A DNA stretch of 64,000 bases from Paragorgia papillata. Taxonomy: Eukaryota; Cnidaria; Anthozoa; Scleralcyonacea; Coralliidae. The stretch is from assembly GCA_035771165.1 (NCBI GenBank), contig JAWNZC010000280.1, positions 1,136,001-1,200,000 of the forward strand. The letters run 5' to 3'. The translations under genes were made by a program, and so were the position numbers. A model generated the notes under the pieces. The model saw only the letters and a list, made by a program, of their open reading frames with translations. It was not told the DNA's origin and searched no databases. Below are positions 1 through 20,388 of the stretch, in pieces; the stretch's first letter is position 1, and each line of letters starts with the position of its first letter.

Positions 1-440
1 AAAAGCAAAAAATAGAAAAAAACGTTGGTGATTTTGTTGACGGCATTCTAAAGGGGAATCATGTTCGTGCATGTTATTTGTGTTTGTTCAAATTTCGACC
101 TATATGTATTTTGTATTCTCGTCAATGATATTAAATCAAGGATATGTTATAGTCCTTGTTTAAATATTTGAATTGGTAAAATTTAAACATATTTTATTTT
201 CGATATTGTATTGAGATATTATATTTTAAATGTCTAGACACCAAAATACAGGACAACTATTCAATGTATATAATTATGTTCGTTTCAACAACTATTTTTT
301 CTACTTTATTCTACCCTAAAATGTATATACATTAAATAAATCAGTAAAATTCAGTCATTCTAATTCAATTGGCAAATTATTAATGTTAGGAAGAGTTCAA
401 GCCAAATTCTATTTTCAAACTGATTTTCAGTAATTATATG
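1..440. other. AT-rich stretch without recognisable gene
   Basis: I see no convincing exon, RNA gene or structured repeat here on either strand. The sequence is strongly AT-rich and ends just downstream of the minus-strand Myb-like ORF. The missing 3' exons of the kinase gene could lie here or beyond the left edge, but no segment continuing its catalytic domain could be recognised. Confidence 0.5.
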
Positions 441-980
441 TCACACTAGCTTCAAAGCTTCTGCCCTCTTTCTTAAAGTGTTAGGTACTCTGCAAGTGTG
501 AAATTTAAAGTCGGTGTGACGCAATATTGTAGCCCATCGCAAACCGAACATTTCAATCCCTTTCCTGATGCAGTCGTCTTCGTCTTTCGTGAACCGAACA
601 CCTTTCTTTCTCCCAGCAAATTTAACAGGCTTCAGCGCCGGCCGCTCAACATTCACCTCCGTCGCGCAATCAAGTTCATTCTCAGGCGTCTCAGTCGTAT
701 GTAGTCGATCTTCTACACGCTCGTCCATCACTTTGCCTTCGTTTCCTCGCAATTTTTCCATGCACACACGCGCCTTGATTGCGATTTCCCGGGATCGTTT
801 CTTTTGATAATGTACACGCGCAACGTTTGAGCAATGCTTTTGATCTTCGGAAATCCACTTTTGCTCTTCTGCGTCGAGGAGGGTAGAACTCTCGGTCTCG
901 ATGATTTGCCTGTACCTGTGCTTGCCGATCGCCTGAAACACTAATACGCTCAACAGCTCCGTCAGTTTTTTGAACTGCAC
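441..980 (-). CDS. Small protein with C-terminal Myb/SANT-like DNA-binding domain
   Basis: This is an intact 179-codon ORF that starts at an ATG. The last 50-60 residues look like a telomere-repeat-binding type Myb/SANT helix-turn-helix: RFTKDEDDCI, then a GIEMFGLRWATIL stretch with the conserved Trp, then a basic third helix ending in LRKRAEAL. The middle is acidic and low in hydrophobic residues, and the first 60 residues are basic and helical. Proteins with one such Myb repeat bind DNA, so a DNA-binding role is inferred. It lies head to head with, and slightly overlaps, the plus-strand ORF at 970-1296. The divergent layout with two more small ORFs looks like genes of a mobile or virus-like DNA element rather than a host gene. 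It may instead be one exon of a larger gene. Confidence 0.5.
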   Translation of the reverse strand: MQFKKLTELLSVLVFQAIGKHRYRQIIETESSTLLDAEEQKWISEDQKHCSNVARVHYQKKRSREIAIKARVCMEKLRGNEGKVMDERVEDRLHTTETPENELDCATEVNVERPALKPVKFAGRKKGVRFTKDEDDCIRKGIEMFGLRWATILRHTDFKFHTCRVPNTLRKRAEALKLV

Positions 981-1039
981 GCCGTTGCGGTTTACCGTTT
1001 CTAACCGTTTCTTGAACTTTTATGTACAAGTGAACCTAT

Positions 1040-1296
1040 TCAACAGCGAGGTCTGTTGGAGACTGCTAGCCCTGAGCAAATTAGATGCATTTGAGATTGT
1101 TGAACTTTGGTCAACGCAATATCAATTATCACCTGCTTTGCTTGAAGTCGTTAGGCCTTATAGCGACGACATATCAACTTTGGCTAGTCCCCGAAGTAGT
1201 TTTATGAGAAAAAAAGAGATACTGGTTCAAAAAGGTGAAGGATTTCTTGATGTCCTACTTGGTCCAGTTTTAGAAGGACTCGCAGAACTAATATAA
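1040..1296 (+). CDS. Small ORF ending in a basic then hydrophobic tail
   Basis: The open frame ends at 1296. The only ATG near the frame's start is at about 970, overlapping the Myb-like ORF, so the true start is unclear. The visible protein has a leucine-rich helical part, then TLASPRSSFMRKKEIL and a glycine-containing hydrophobic end (GEGFLDVLLGPVLEGL). A 'basic patch, QKG-G-F, then LL-P-L' tail is something I associate with small proteins repeatedly found beside virus-like or Polinton-like elements in invertebrate genomes. That is recollection, not proof. The next ORF follows after about 45 bp on the same strand. Confidence 0.35.
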
Positions 1297-1340
1297 AAAG
1301 AACGATATTTTTTAAAGACCATCATTCGAACCCTGAACAC

Positions 1341-2011
1341 TATGGGAGTTACATGACGATTTTCGTGTTAAAGAAATACTGTCACATTTTGACTACGGAG
1401 TCGATGAAGCGAACGCGTCCTCTTTGTTGAGTAGTTTACTCGCATCCTATGTCAACTTAACATGGAATCCCAAAGGAGAAATTGTGTATCAAGGAAGAAC
1501 TATACCAAACACAAAAATAGCCGAATTGGTAGAATACTGTGTATCACCTTACTTCTCAGGAATTCCCGAACCAGCTGGTTTAAACGTATTTGTAAAAGGA
1601 CTCGCCGACATTAACATTGACAAAAATCTTATCGAAAATGTTGGAGTGCTAACAATGTTGGCGCACGCAGAAGAAGAAACAGAATCAGAGAGCGAAAACG
1701 AAGAAACTTCCTCCGAAGAAGATTCAGAAAACGATAAGGATTACACCGAAATAGAATCAGAAAATTCTATAATTGACGAACCTGTTGATTGCGAACGTTG
1801 TCAGAATCCTGTTAATTTTACACATGTAATTGAGTGTCCTAAGTGTTTGTGGAAATATTTTAACAAATGCGTTAATCGAAATCTGATATGTAATGTTTGT
1901 GGTACAGAATTCAAGGCTCATGATCCATGCCTTCGGATTATAAGATGTACTGTATGCCCATATGCTAGTGTTACCGATAGATCACTAAATAATCAAGAGT
2001 TTTTTGTGTAA
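1341..2011 (+). CDS. Acidic protein with C-terminal cysteine-rich (zinc-binding-like) region
   Basis: The frame is open from just after a TGA near 1338 to the TAA at 2011, with no ATG at its head, so the 5' end is either lost or spliced. It reads DFRVKEILSHFDYG, then a WNPKGEIVYQGRTIP block, then a run of Glu/Ser/Asp at about residues 85-120, then a tail with CERC, CPKC, CNVC and CTVC pairs. Four CxxC pairs plus single cysteines suggest a zinc ribbon or RING-like fold. A polyadenylation-like AATAAA lies about 15 bp past the stop (near 2025). Function unknown. The co-orientation with the ORF at 1040-1296 suggests a shared origin. Confidence 0.45.
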
Positions 2012-2014
2012 AGA

Positions 2015-2400
2015 TATATTTCTCAATAAAAGATTTTAAATTCTGTATTACATGTACGCGTGTTGCTAATGACTCTCTTGACTAGACTTGCCCAAGCGCT
2101 TAATCCTCTTAATGACCCCTAATGAGTTTCTCTTTTGTCTCCTGCACGTGCACTGAGGATAAATATGCAAATATCACACTTAGTAACAGAAAGCGTAGCA
2201 ACGCTTTCAAAGTAATAAATCGCTTTGCCTTTAGTTTATATTTCGACACTTAAAATCGTTCTTTTCATATGAGAACTCCAGAAACCACGAGTGAAACAAT
2301 GTATGAAAGTAATTGACTGTACGACAACACTGGGCTTATATCACCAACCACATTACTTCCGGGCGTCACACCGTGCGTCACACTGAACACTAATTACTTC
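2015..2400. other. Intergenic, no gene seen
   Basis: A probable polyadenylation signal for the upstream ORF lies near 2025. Beyond that I recognise nothing. It passes into the short tandem repeat that starts near 2410. Confidence 0.4.
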
Positions 2401-2409
2401 CATAGCCAC

Positions 2410-2620
2410 ATGGGACTGAATACTAATGAGAACGCTAAATATTAATGAGAACGCCGCCCTGAATACTAATGAGAACGCCGCCTGAACATTAATGAGAACG
2501 CCGCCTGAACATTAATGAGAACGCCGCCTGGATATTAATGAGAACGCCGCCTGAATATTAATGAGAACGCCGCCTGAATATTAATGAGAACGCCGCCTGA
2601 ATATTAATGAGTGCCGCCTA
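2410..2620. repeat. 23-bp tandem repeat
   Basis: About nine copies of a 23-bp unit built on TTAATGAGAACGCCGCCTGA. The copies become more uniform toward the right, and the last two are shortened. No coding frame runs through it. Confidence 0.85.
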
Positions 2621-2675
2621 GCGCCGCCTTAGAAAAGGGGCTCGATCGGCCCCTATAATACTACCCTTATTGGTT

Positions 2676-3270
2676 ATGCGAAAAGACGGATAACGGGTAA
2701 CGTGGTGTTAACCCTATTAAAATTACGGGTAAGCTCATAATTAATACGGGTAAGGAGATAAAGCTCATTAAAAATACGGGTAAGAGATCGATCCTTACCC
2801 GTATTTATAATGAGCTCAAACTTATTAGCCATGGAAAAAGACGGATAAAGGGTAACGTGGTGTTAACCCTATTAAAATTACGGGTAAGCTCATAATTAAT
2901 ACGGGTAAGGAGATAAAGCTCATTAAAAATACGGGTAAGAGATCGATCCTTACCCGTATTTATAATGAGCTCAAACTTATTAGCCATGGAAAAAGACGGA
3001 TAAAGGGTAACGTGGTGTTAACCCTATTAAAATTACGGGTAAGCTCATAATTAATACGGGTAAGGAGATAAAGCTCATTAAAAATACGGGTAAGAAATCG
3101 ATCCTTACCCGTATTTATAATGAGCTCAAACTTGTTAGCCATAGAAAAAGACGGATAACGGGTAACGTAGTGTTAACCCTATTAAAATTACGGGTAAGCT
3201 CATAATAAATACGGGTAAGGAGATAAAGCTCATTAAAAATACGGGTAAGCCATCGATCCTTACCCGTCCT
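2676..3270. repeat. 155-bp tandem repeat, four copies
   Basis: Four nearly identical 155-bp units run head to tail (recurrences at about 2830, 2985 and 3140). Each unit contains several ACGGGTAAG motifs and its complement CTTACCCGTATT, so each can fold on itself. It also contains GTTAACCCTA. A 60-codon ORF on the minus strand recurs in each unit only because of the periodicity. I do not regard it as a gene. Confidence 0.9.
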
Positions 3271-3271
3271 T

Positions 3272-3420
<149 letters not shown>

Positions 3421-3555
3421 ATAAATCCAGGACGGGTATACCCGCCTTCTCAATTGAGTTTAAGTTTAGGGCAAATTCAAATGCTTACACAACGAGACCG
3501 TCGATTTTCATAACCTCGCAATTGCATAGAATATTGGGAACGAAAACTTCTCGAC

Positions 3556-13952
<10,397 letters not shown>

Positions 13953-14825
13953 CTGCAACAAATATACAATAAACAATTTATTAACCTAGTTTACTCAGTC
14001 TGTAAAATATTAGACCTCATTTTATTTTTGGACAAATTCCATCTGTGGCTCAGTCTGTACTGTCAAGACCTTAGGGGGTGTTTAAATGGAGGCGAGCCAG
14101 CCCGGGTACCTGAGCTAGCCCACTTTGCCAAGATGATTTTTATTGTGTTTACATGAGAAGGGCTACAGTAGCTCACCTAGCCAGGCTGGCTTGTTATGCT
14201 ATAATTGTATAATTTATCAGTTCTGGTAAGATAAGAAGTCTCAGAGTTGTACATGAACAAGCAGAACTTGTGAATTGTTAATATGTTGAAAAAAGCTGAT
14301 AAGAACAAATTTTGTTGCATGTATGAAGCTTTTAGTGCCAGCCCGGATAGGAGAGCCAGCCAGGTCAATAGGCAATTCCCCCTATAGCAATGCATCATGG
14401 GAGTTGTGGTAGGCTTTCACTTTCGAGCGAAATGGCCGCCGCGTGGCGAGCATTTTGTCTGAAAGAGTAACTAGTTGTTTTACAATATTTCCTTTCCGCA
14501 ATGAGGATTTTAGACCTCTCAATGGGACTGGGAGGGTGTAAATCACATTTTGTACAAAAGACAGCGAAATCGCAGCTAAAATAAGCGAGGAAATTACTTC
14601 AGAGTGACTCGACAAGCGAATATTGATCAAATAAATACGATTCGAAGACGGTCCATGTATAAGTTGTTTGTCAGTCACGATCGCTTAGTTGCTGTGCTCG
14701 GAAGTCTTTCTTCCTGGCGTATTTGCTTGTTGAAATCAACAAGGTTGGGTGATGCACTCGACCTGTTGTTCGTAGTGTATTTACGTAGTGTATTTCCCCC
14801 CAAGACAGCTACGAGAAAGATAAAC

Positions 14826-15656
14826 ATGGCTGAAGCAAAAGTGGTTAGCAAAAGTGACCTGAAAAAGCTTAAAATTAGTTTGGAAACAGCTGGTAGTAAC
14901 TGTTCTGTGATTGGGCTTCTCACTGACAATGACTGTGTTCCATGTGAATTTGATGTTAACACACTACCATCTAGGCAGAGAATGATTAATGCAGAGGCAG
15001 AGGGAAGTAAACTTCAAGCAACAAATATAAGAGAGAATATACTGGCAAGATTGAATGAAAAACCTGATTATTCCACTGTTCCCGTGGAACCAAAATGCAC
15101 AGAGTTTGTCAAAGTCAGATTACAAGTTGACTGTAAGAGTTGTGAAGAAATTGAAAAAAACACACGTACACAGAGTGCTTGTTTAGAATGGTATGCCCAA
15201 AGAAGATGTAGGTTGACATCATCCATATTTGGCTCTGTGATGAAGAGACGGAAAACTATATACCCAAAGAGCATAATAAACAAAGTTATTAAGACATCCA
15301 ACACTGTAAGAAATTCAAGTTGTTTATGGGGAACTGAAAATGAACATAATGCTCTACTTAAGTATCATAAATATAAACAGAAGAAAAATGAGCCAGTAGA
15401 AATTTGCTATGCATGTGGTTTAGTTGTGAATCCAAAGTGGCCATGGCTTGGGTCCAGCCCTGATGCACTAGTTTCTGATGCAAGTGAGGCATGTATTTAT
15501 GGAGCTGTTGAGGTAAAATCTCTGGCATCCAAAGCAGACATGACTATTATGGAAGCATGCAATGATAAATTATTTTGCTTGGAGCTTGTTAATGGCAAGC
15601 CATCTCTGAAAAAAGGGCATGTTTACTTTTTCCAGTCCCAAGGATTTACAGTATGA
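14826..15656 (+). pseudogene. YqaJ-type nuclease domain, 3'-truncated half gene
   Basis: The 276-codon frame starts MAEAKVVSK. Residues about 115-250 resemble the YqaJ/lambda-exonuclease fold: WYAQRRCRLTSSIFGSV, then GTENEHNALL, a C-C pair, WPWLGSSPDALV with the likely catalytic Asp, and GAVEVKS giving the ExK motif. The frame stops right after HVYFFQSQG, where such domains normally continue, at the junction with the inverted SWIM half. The KSDLKKLKISLETAGSN segment near the start is repeated on the other strand at about 15680-15790. YqaJ nucleases degrade DNA ends; in transposons their role is unproven. Transcription could start in the left TIR. Confidence 0.75.
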
Positions 15657-15659
15657 CAA

Positions 15660-16387
15660 TTTGCCAGTTGAACACATGGAACACAGTCATTGTGAGTGAG
15701 AAGCCCAATCACAGAACGGTTGCTACCAGCTGTTTCCAAACCAATTTTAAGCTTTTTCAAGTCACTTTTGCTAACCTTTTCTGAAGTAGAACTGTATATC
15801 TGCCTCTTACCTTCCACAATAGGCCGTTTGCAGCCATGTTTATCTTTCTCGTAGCTGTCATGGGGGAAAATAAGATCCTCAAAAAGAACAGCATTCTGTG
15901 GTTGTGATTTCTTGGGAACATGCCACTGCTGAAGTTCCTGAGTGCATGTCTTGTCATCAGGTATCTCAGTCAGTCCTAGCTCAATGTGGTCCAACAACTG
16001 AAACAAAAGGGCTGCTACATGTTTGCAGCGACCTCCAGCTCGGGCAGGACAGTAGCATTTTGCAAACACAATATTCCCAGAGGTTTGATCAAAGTGAACA
16101 TAGCTAGACCTGGTACTCTTTTTTTCGCATTTGAGCACTTAGTTGGCAGCGGACAAGAAAATTAATTGTGTCATCACCTTTCGATATCCACCTTTCTTGT
16201 GTTTTAAGGCCTCTGCTGGCTTATGGTCTGATGTTTTCTCACATGTAAAGATTAGGTGTTCTTCCAATTTTTGGTATGAAAATGCCGGGATAGCTGTTAA
16301 ATTTTTTGTCCACATTTCACTTACACTAGGAACTGGCAATTGTTTTTCTCTCTGACTCTCCATTGAAGTACAAGGTTCATCCTCCAT
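15660..16387 (-). pseudogene. SWIM zinc-finger half of the same transposon gene, one in-frame stop
   Basis: It starts MEDEPCTSMES at 16387. An in-frame TAA at 16141-16139 separates SAAN from VLKCEKKSTR; the same frame then continues through a SWIM finger (CYCPARAGGRCKHVAALLF, matching CxC-xn-CxH). It ends with KSDLKKLKIGLETAGSN and NDCVPC, the segment with which the plus-strand YqaJ half begins. SWIM fingers bind DNA or protein. The order SWIM then YqaJ would be normal in one protein, so here the gene's halves are inverted relative to each other with a shared overlap. Confidence 0.7.
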
Positions 16388-17689
16388 TGTAAAATTTATA
16401 ACTTATTCAAATATCTTTAAAAAAATATGTACATTTTAACAAACTAATTTTAATCTACTAATTAACTATGTATTTAATATGGTTTAAATATGCTATCTAT
16501 CTATCTATGGTTTATTATTATTTACATATAGCTAACTGATAAAATTAGAATTAGATATTTGATTATTTCTTATATTTACTAAAAAGTTTATTGCACACAA
16601 CACGGCAAGAAACTCGACAGTTTTCCAAAATATTTAGTAAATTTATAGTCCTAAATTTATATTTACAGCCTACACTAATTCTAGAACCTACTTGTTATTC
16701 TAAGAGGATAGGAACCGACGACAACAATGGAAACAGAAGAGGAAAACAACGAACCCTGACAAGACTAATTTACGCTTGACGTCTTTGTAAAATATCTCAA
16801 CTCTTGCTCAAGAAACAGGGTTTTTTTCGCGCCAAAAAGTTTAAAAAACATTGTGTAAATACACTACGAACAACAGGTCGAGTGCATCACCCAACCTTGT
16901 TGATTTCAACAAGCAAATACGCCAGGAAGAAAGACTTCCGAGCACAGCAACTAAGCGATCGTGACTGACAAACAACTTATACATGGACCGTCTTCGAATC
17001 GTATTTATTTGATCAATATTCGCTTGTCGAGTCACTCTGAAGTAATTTCCTCGCTTATTTTAGCTGCGATTTCGCTGTCTTTTGTACAAAATGTGGTTTA
17101 CACCCTCCCAGTCCCATTGAGAAGTCTAAAATCCTCATTGTGGAAAGGAAATATTGTAAAACAACTAGTTACTCTTTCAGACAAAACGCTCGCCTCGCGG
17201 CGGCCATTTCGCTCGAAAGTGAAAGCCTACCACAACTCCCATGATGCATTGCTATAGGGGGAATTGCCTATTGTGTTTACATGGGGAAAAAACAACCCGA
17301 AGATCTCAGTCTCACAAAGTGAGATCTTGGCTAGGCGGGCTGGCCCAACTCTCATATAAATACAAGATGAAAATTAACAAGAAATAACAGATAAGCGAGA
17401 TCTCGGCAAAGCGGGCTAGTCTGGGTACCCGGGCTGGCTCGCCTTCATATAAACACACCTTTAGTCTGATATTTTCCTGCACAGACCACATGCATTTTCA
17501 GTCAATAATCTCTCATTAATTATCCCATTCCTGGTGTATAAGTGCATGGTTTCGCTATTGCTTCAGAACTGTATCAGTATGTGGCATTGTTTGTAACATG
17601 TTGCTATACAGATACAGATACAGATTTTAATTACTTCTCCCCACAAGGGGCTTTTCAAGAGCAATTTACATTACTAAATTTTAAGTGGC

Positions 17690-17995
17690 AGAGTCGAAGG
17701 CATATTAAAGGCGCTCGAAGCAGCCGCCCTACGACACATTTATGACACACATGTCAGACCACGAATCACAGACCTAGGTGTTAATTTTATGGAGGGAGGA
17801 AAACCGGAGAACCCGGCGAAAAACCCTCGAAGCACAGGAGAGACCAACTAAACTCTACTCACATGAGTGTTCCAAGCTCGAGAACGGGGTTATTCCCAGA
17901 CGGTCACCCATCCAAGTACTAACCCCGTCAAACTGGGCTTAACTTGTGGTGAGAGGCAGCGCCCTAACAGCACACGCCACCCGTGCTTCCTATAC
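17690..17995 (-). mobile_element. SINE with 5S rRNA-derived head
   Basis: Read on minus, it begins near 17990, contains AAGCCCAGTTTGACGGGGTT and AGTACTTGGATGGGTGACCG (the 5S rRNA internal promoter half), and then a body with GAGTAGAGTTTAGTTGGTCT and TTCGAGGGTTTTTCGCCGGG. The body is repeated at 49612-49755. SINE3-type elements are transcribed by RNA polymerase III from the 5S promoter, so that is the likely mode. Confidence 0.8.
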
Positions 17996-18846
17996 AAGGT
18001 TGACAGGTGACAACAACCTTGTAACAGCTTCATGAAAACCAATATCCAGTGGTGTAGAAGCAAGTTGATCTTGGAGGAGGAGGGGCAAAGGGGGGTCTTG
18101 TCACGACTCACAAGTTCACAGATACTTTTTGGGCATTTTACAAATCACAAAAAGTAATATTTTACTTTTTGCATCTTCACGACTTTTTCAACAGTTCAAT
18201 CACGATTCACAGGAGAATATTGCTCTAAATCACGATTCACAAAGCTCAAAAATAGCCAATGAATCATGGGTTTCTTGGAGGGGGGTAGGATGTCAAAAGG
18301 ACACTTGAAACACGTTTTATCACAAAAGGGCACTTTTCTGTTGCAAAAAGAGCACTTCATGACAAAGTTGGGGGGGGAGGAACATACCCCGTTTTCTCCC
18401 CAGTTCCTACACCCCTGTCTGTGACTCTGTCTGCCTCACAGTCGGACCTACGGTTTCAGATTTGCAGTTTCAGATTCAGATTCGAATCTGAAACTAGAGA
18501 TGCATTCTGCGTAGAAAACTGTAGATTGCCGCGAAGTCCATCTGTGGGTGCTAATCATTTATCAAATATACCCATGTCCATGAACGTGAGGTTCAAATAA
18601 ACCTGTTTTGGAGCTTTTAGAGCGCTTTATTTGGTCAGGAAAAATCCAGAAAGCCAACCAGACATTCAACTTCCGACATGTTGTCTCGAGCACTCATTAA
18701 AATATAATCCGTTTCTTAACAAAATGTACAAGGTTTACGACATTCTTTTGTCGAATATATTTATCACTATGATATAATTGATAGCCTAAAACAAATTACA
18801 GTTTTCTAACGCTTACCGTTTCGCCAGGAAAAATCCAGAAAGACAG

Positions 18847-20388
18847 TGTTACGGATACGCCTATCCTAAGACAGTTAATTAACTAGACGTTATTTGATCA
18901 CTGAACACTTAATAAGTACTTGTAACCAATTAGTAAATACTTATGACTTGGCATGAGTCAGCTATGATGCAATTTAGTAATTACGTAAATATAATATATA
19001 TAGAATGAAGTATGTTACTATAATTATATACTCTAGAAACTATATAAGCAGCCATCGAACATATATCAGGCATGCATATGTATGAGAGTGAGCTATATGT
19101 ATCAAAGTGGTTACGACGTCAGTCCTGGAGTTCCTGCCGTTGGTTTTATTATTCCTTCATTTCAAGTCCATACGGATTGTTAACCTGTGCCGGAATCTCC
19201 TATTGACTGTTTCGTTGTGTGCAGACGACAGATAAGTTTCTGAACTTTAGTTTAGTTTTAATCTTTATAGACATTTTTAATATCTGTTCTAAGTTTCTTA
19301 TTAATTAAATAAATAATTGTAAAAACCAAACAGCTGAGGTTACACTTTTTGTTGCGTATAGCGGTCACGTAACAATTGGGGGCTCAGGCTTAAATTCTGA
19401 CATTTTATCAAATAGCTGAGCTCACACAAATTCGAAATTTACCTCCGAATAAAAAAATATCAAAAGTTACCGAACTTTGATTTGAATGAAATTCCCCGGA
19501 CACAAACGTACACTTTCCCGAGACACTAACGTATACGTTCCCAAGACAATAACGTATACGTTCCCGAGACACTAACGTATACGTTTCCCAAGACACTAAC
19601 GCGGTATACTTTCCCGAGACACTAACGCCGTTTACTTTCCCGGGACACTAACGCCATATACGTTCCCGAGACACTAACCGCCTGAGCCCCCAATTGTTAC
19701 GTGACCGCTATACGCAACAAAAAGTGTAACCTCAGCTGTTTGGTTTTTACAATTATTTATTTAATTAATAAGAAACTTAGAACAGATATTAAAAATGTCT
19801 ATAAAGATTAAAACTAAACTAAAGTTCAGAAACTTATCTGTCGTCTGCACACAACGAAACAGTCAATAGGAGATTCCGGCACAGGTTAACAATCCGTATG
19901 GACTTGAAATGAAGGAATAATAAAACCAATGGCAGGAACTCCAGGACTGACTTCGTAACCACTTTGATACAAATAGCTCACTCTCATACATATGCATGCC
20001 TGATATATGTTCGATGGCTGCTTATATAGTTTCTAGAGTATATAATTATAGTAACATACTTCATTCTATATATAATATATTTACGTAATTACTACATTGC
20101 ATCATAGCTGACTCATGCCAAGTCATAAGTATTTACTAATTGGTTACAAGTACTTATAGATCGTTTTCATCTGACGTCACGGCGGCCATATTTGTGTACC
20201 AAAACAATGAAATGGCGGCCATATTTGTGTACGGTATGGGAATTAGCTCTTTCTTATTCAAATATTTCGTATTGTTTCACCGCCCCACTGGGGCCACCGA
20301 TCACGTGAGTGAAAACGATCTATTAAGTGTTCAGTGATCAAATAACGTCTAGTTAATTAACTGTCTTAGGATAGGCATATCCGTAACA
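18847..20388. mobile_element. Palindromic LTR element: two LTRs in inverted orientation around 320 bp
   Basis: ACAG flanks both ends (18843-18846 and 20389-20392). The left LTR is 18847-19374 (TGTTACGG to CACGTAACA), with a TATA-like CTATATAAGCAG near 19040 and AATAAATAA near 19305. The right LTR is the reverse complement, 19695-20388, with a 174-bp MITE inside. After each LTR comes ATTGGGGGCTCAGGC, a primer-binding-site-like sequence, facing inward from both sides. The middle has six to seven copies of a CGAGACACTAACGTATACGT repeat. There is no gag or pol. Confidence 0.85.
20153..20326. mobile_element. MITE inserted in the inverted LTR
   Basis: Ends are TAGATCGTTTTCA and TGAAAACGATCTA. Comparison with the intact left LTR shows an exact insertion at ACTTA/TTAAG, which is consistent with a TA target. 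It contains two copies of GGCGGCCATATTTGTGTAC. It postdates the LTR unit. Confidence 0.8.

Larger units (their letters stand above)
14370..17269. mobile_element. 2.9-kb transposon with 415-bp TIRs and AT target duplication, SWIM/YqaJ cargo
   Basis: AT flanks both sides (14368-14369 and 17270-17271). The termini begin AGGCAATTCCCCCTATAGCA, and the TIRs extend to about 14784 and from 16857, nearly identical throughout. Between them lie two convergent partial genes, a YqaJ nuclease half on plus and a SWIM zinc-finger half on minus. As I recall, ISL2EU transposons use a 2-bp AT target and carry a YqaJ-domain gene beside a transposase, which fits. No transposase is present, so this copy is non-autonomous. 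Confidence 0.8.
14075..17460. mobile_element. Outer TIR element (target TTAG) interrupted by an inner transposon
   Basis: TTAG flanks both ends (14071-14074 and 17461-17464). The termini are inverted (GGAGGCGAGCCAGCCCGGGT against ACCCGGGCTGGCTCGCCTTC). The outer element proper is 14075-14369 plus 17270-17460. A third copy of its left part lies at 57336-57590, also beginning after TTAG. It carries no coding sequence of its own and appears to be a MITE-size element split by the inner insertion. Confidence 0.8.

Noticed and set aside
2676..3270. Interstitial telomere repeats (GGGTAA, TTAACCC words)
   Set aside because: The words occur once or twice per 155-bp unit inside ACGGGTAAG and are not tandem TTAGGG.
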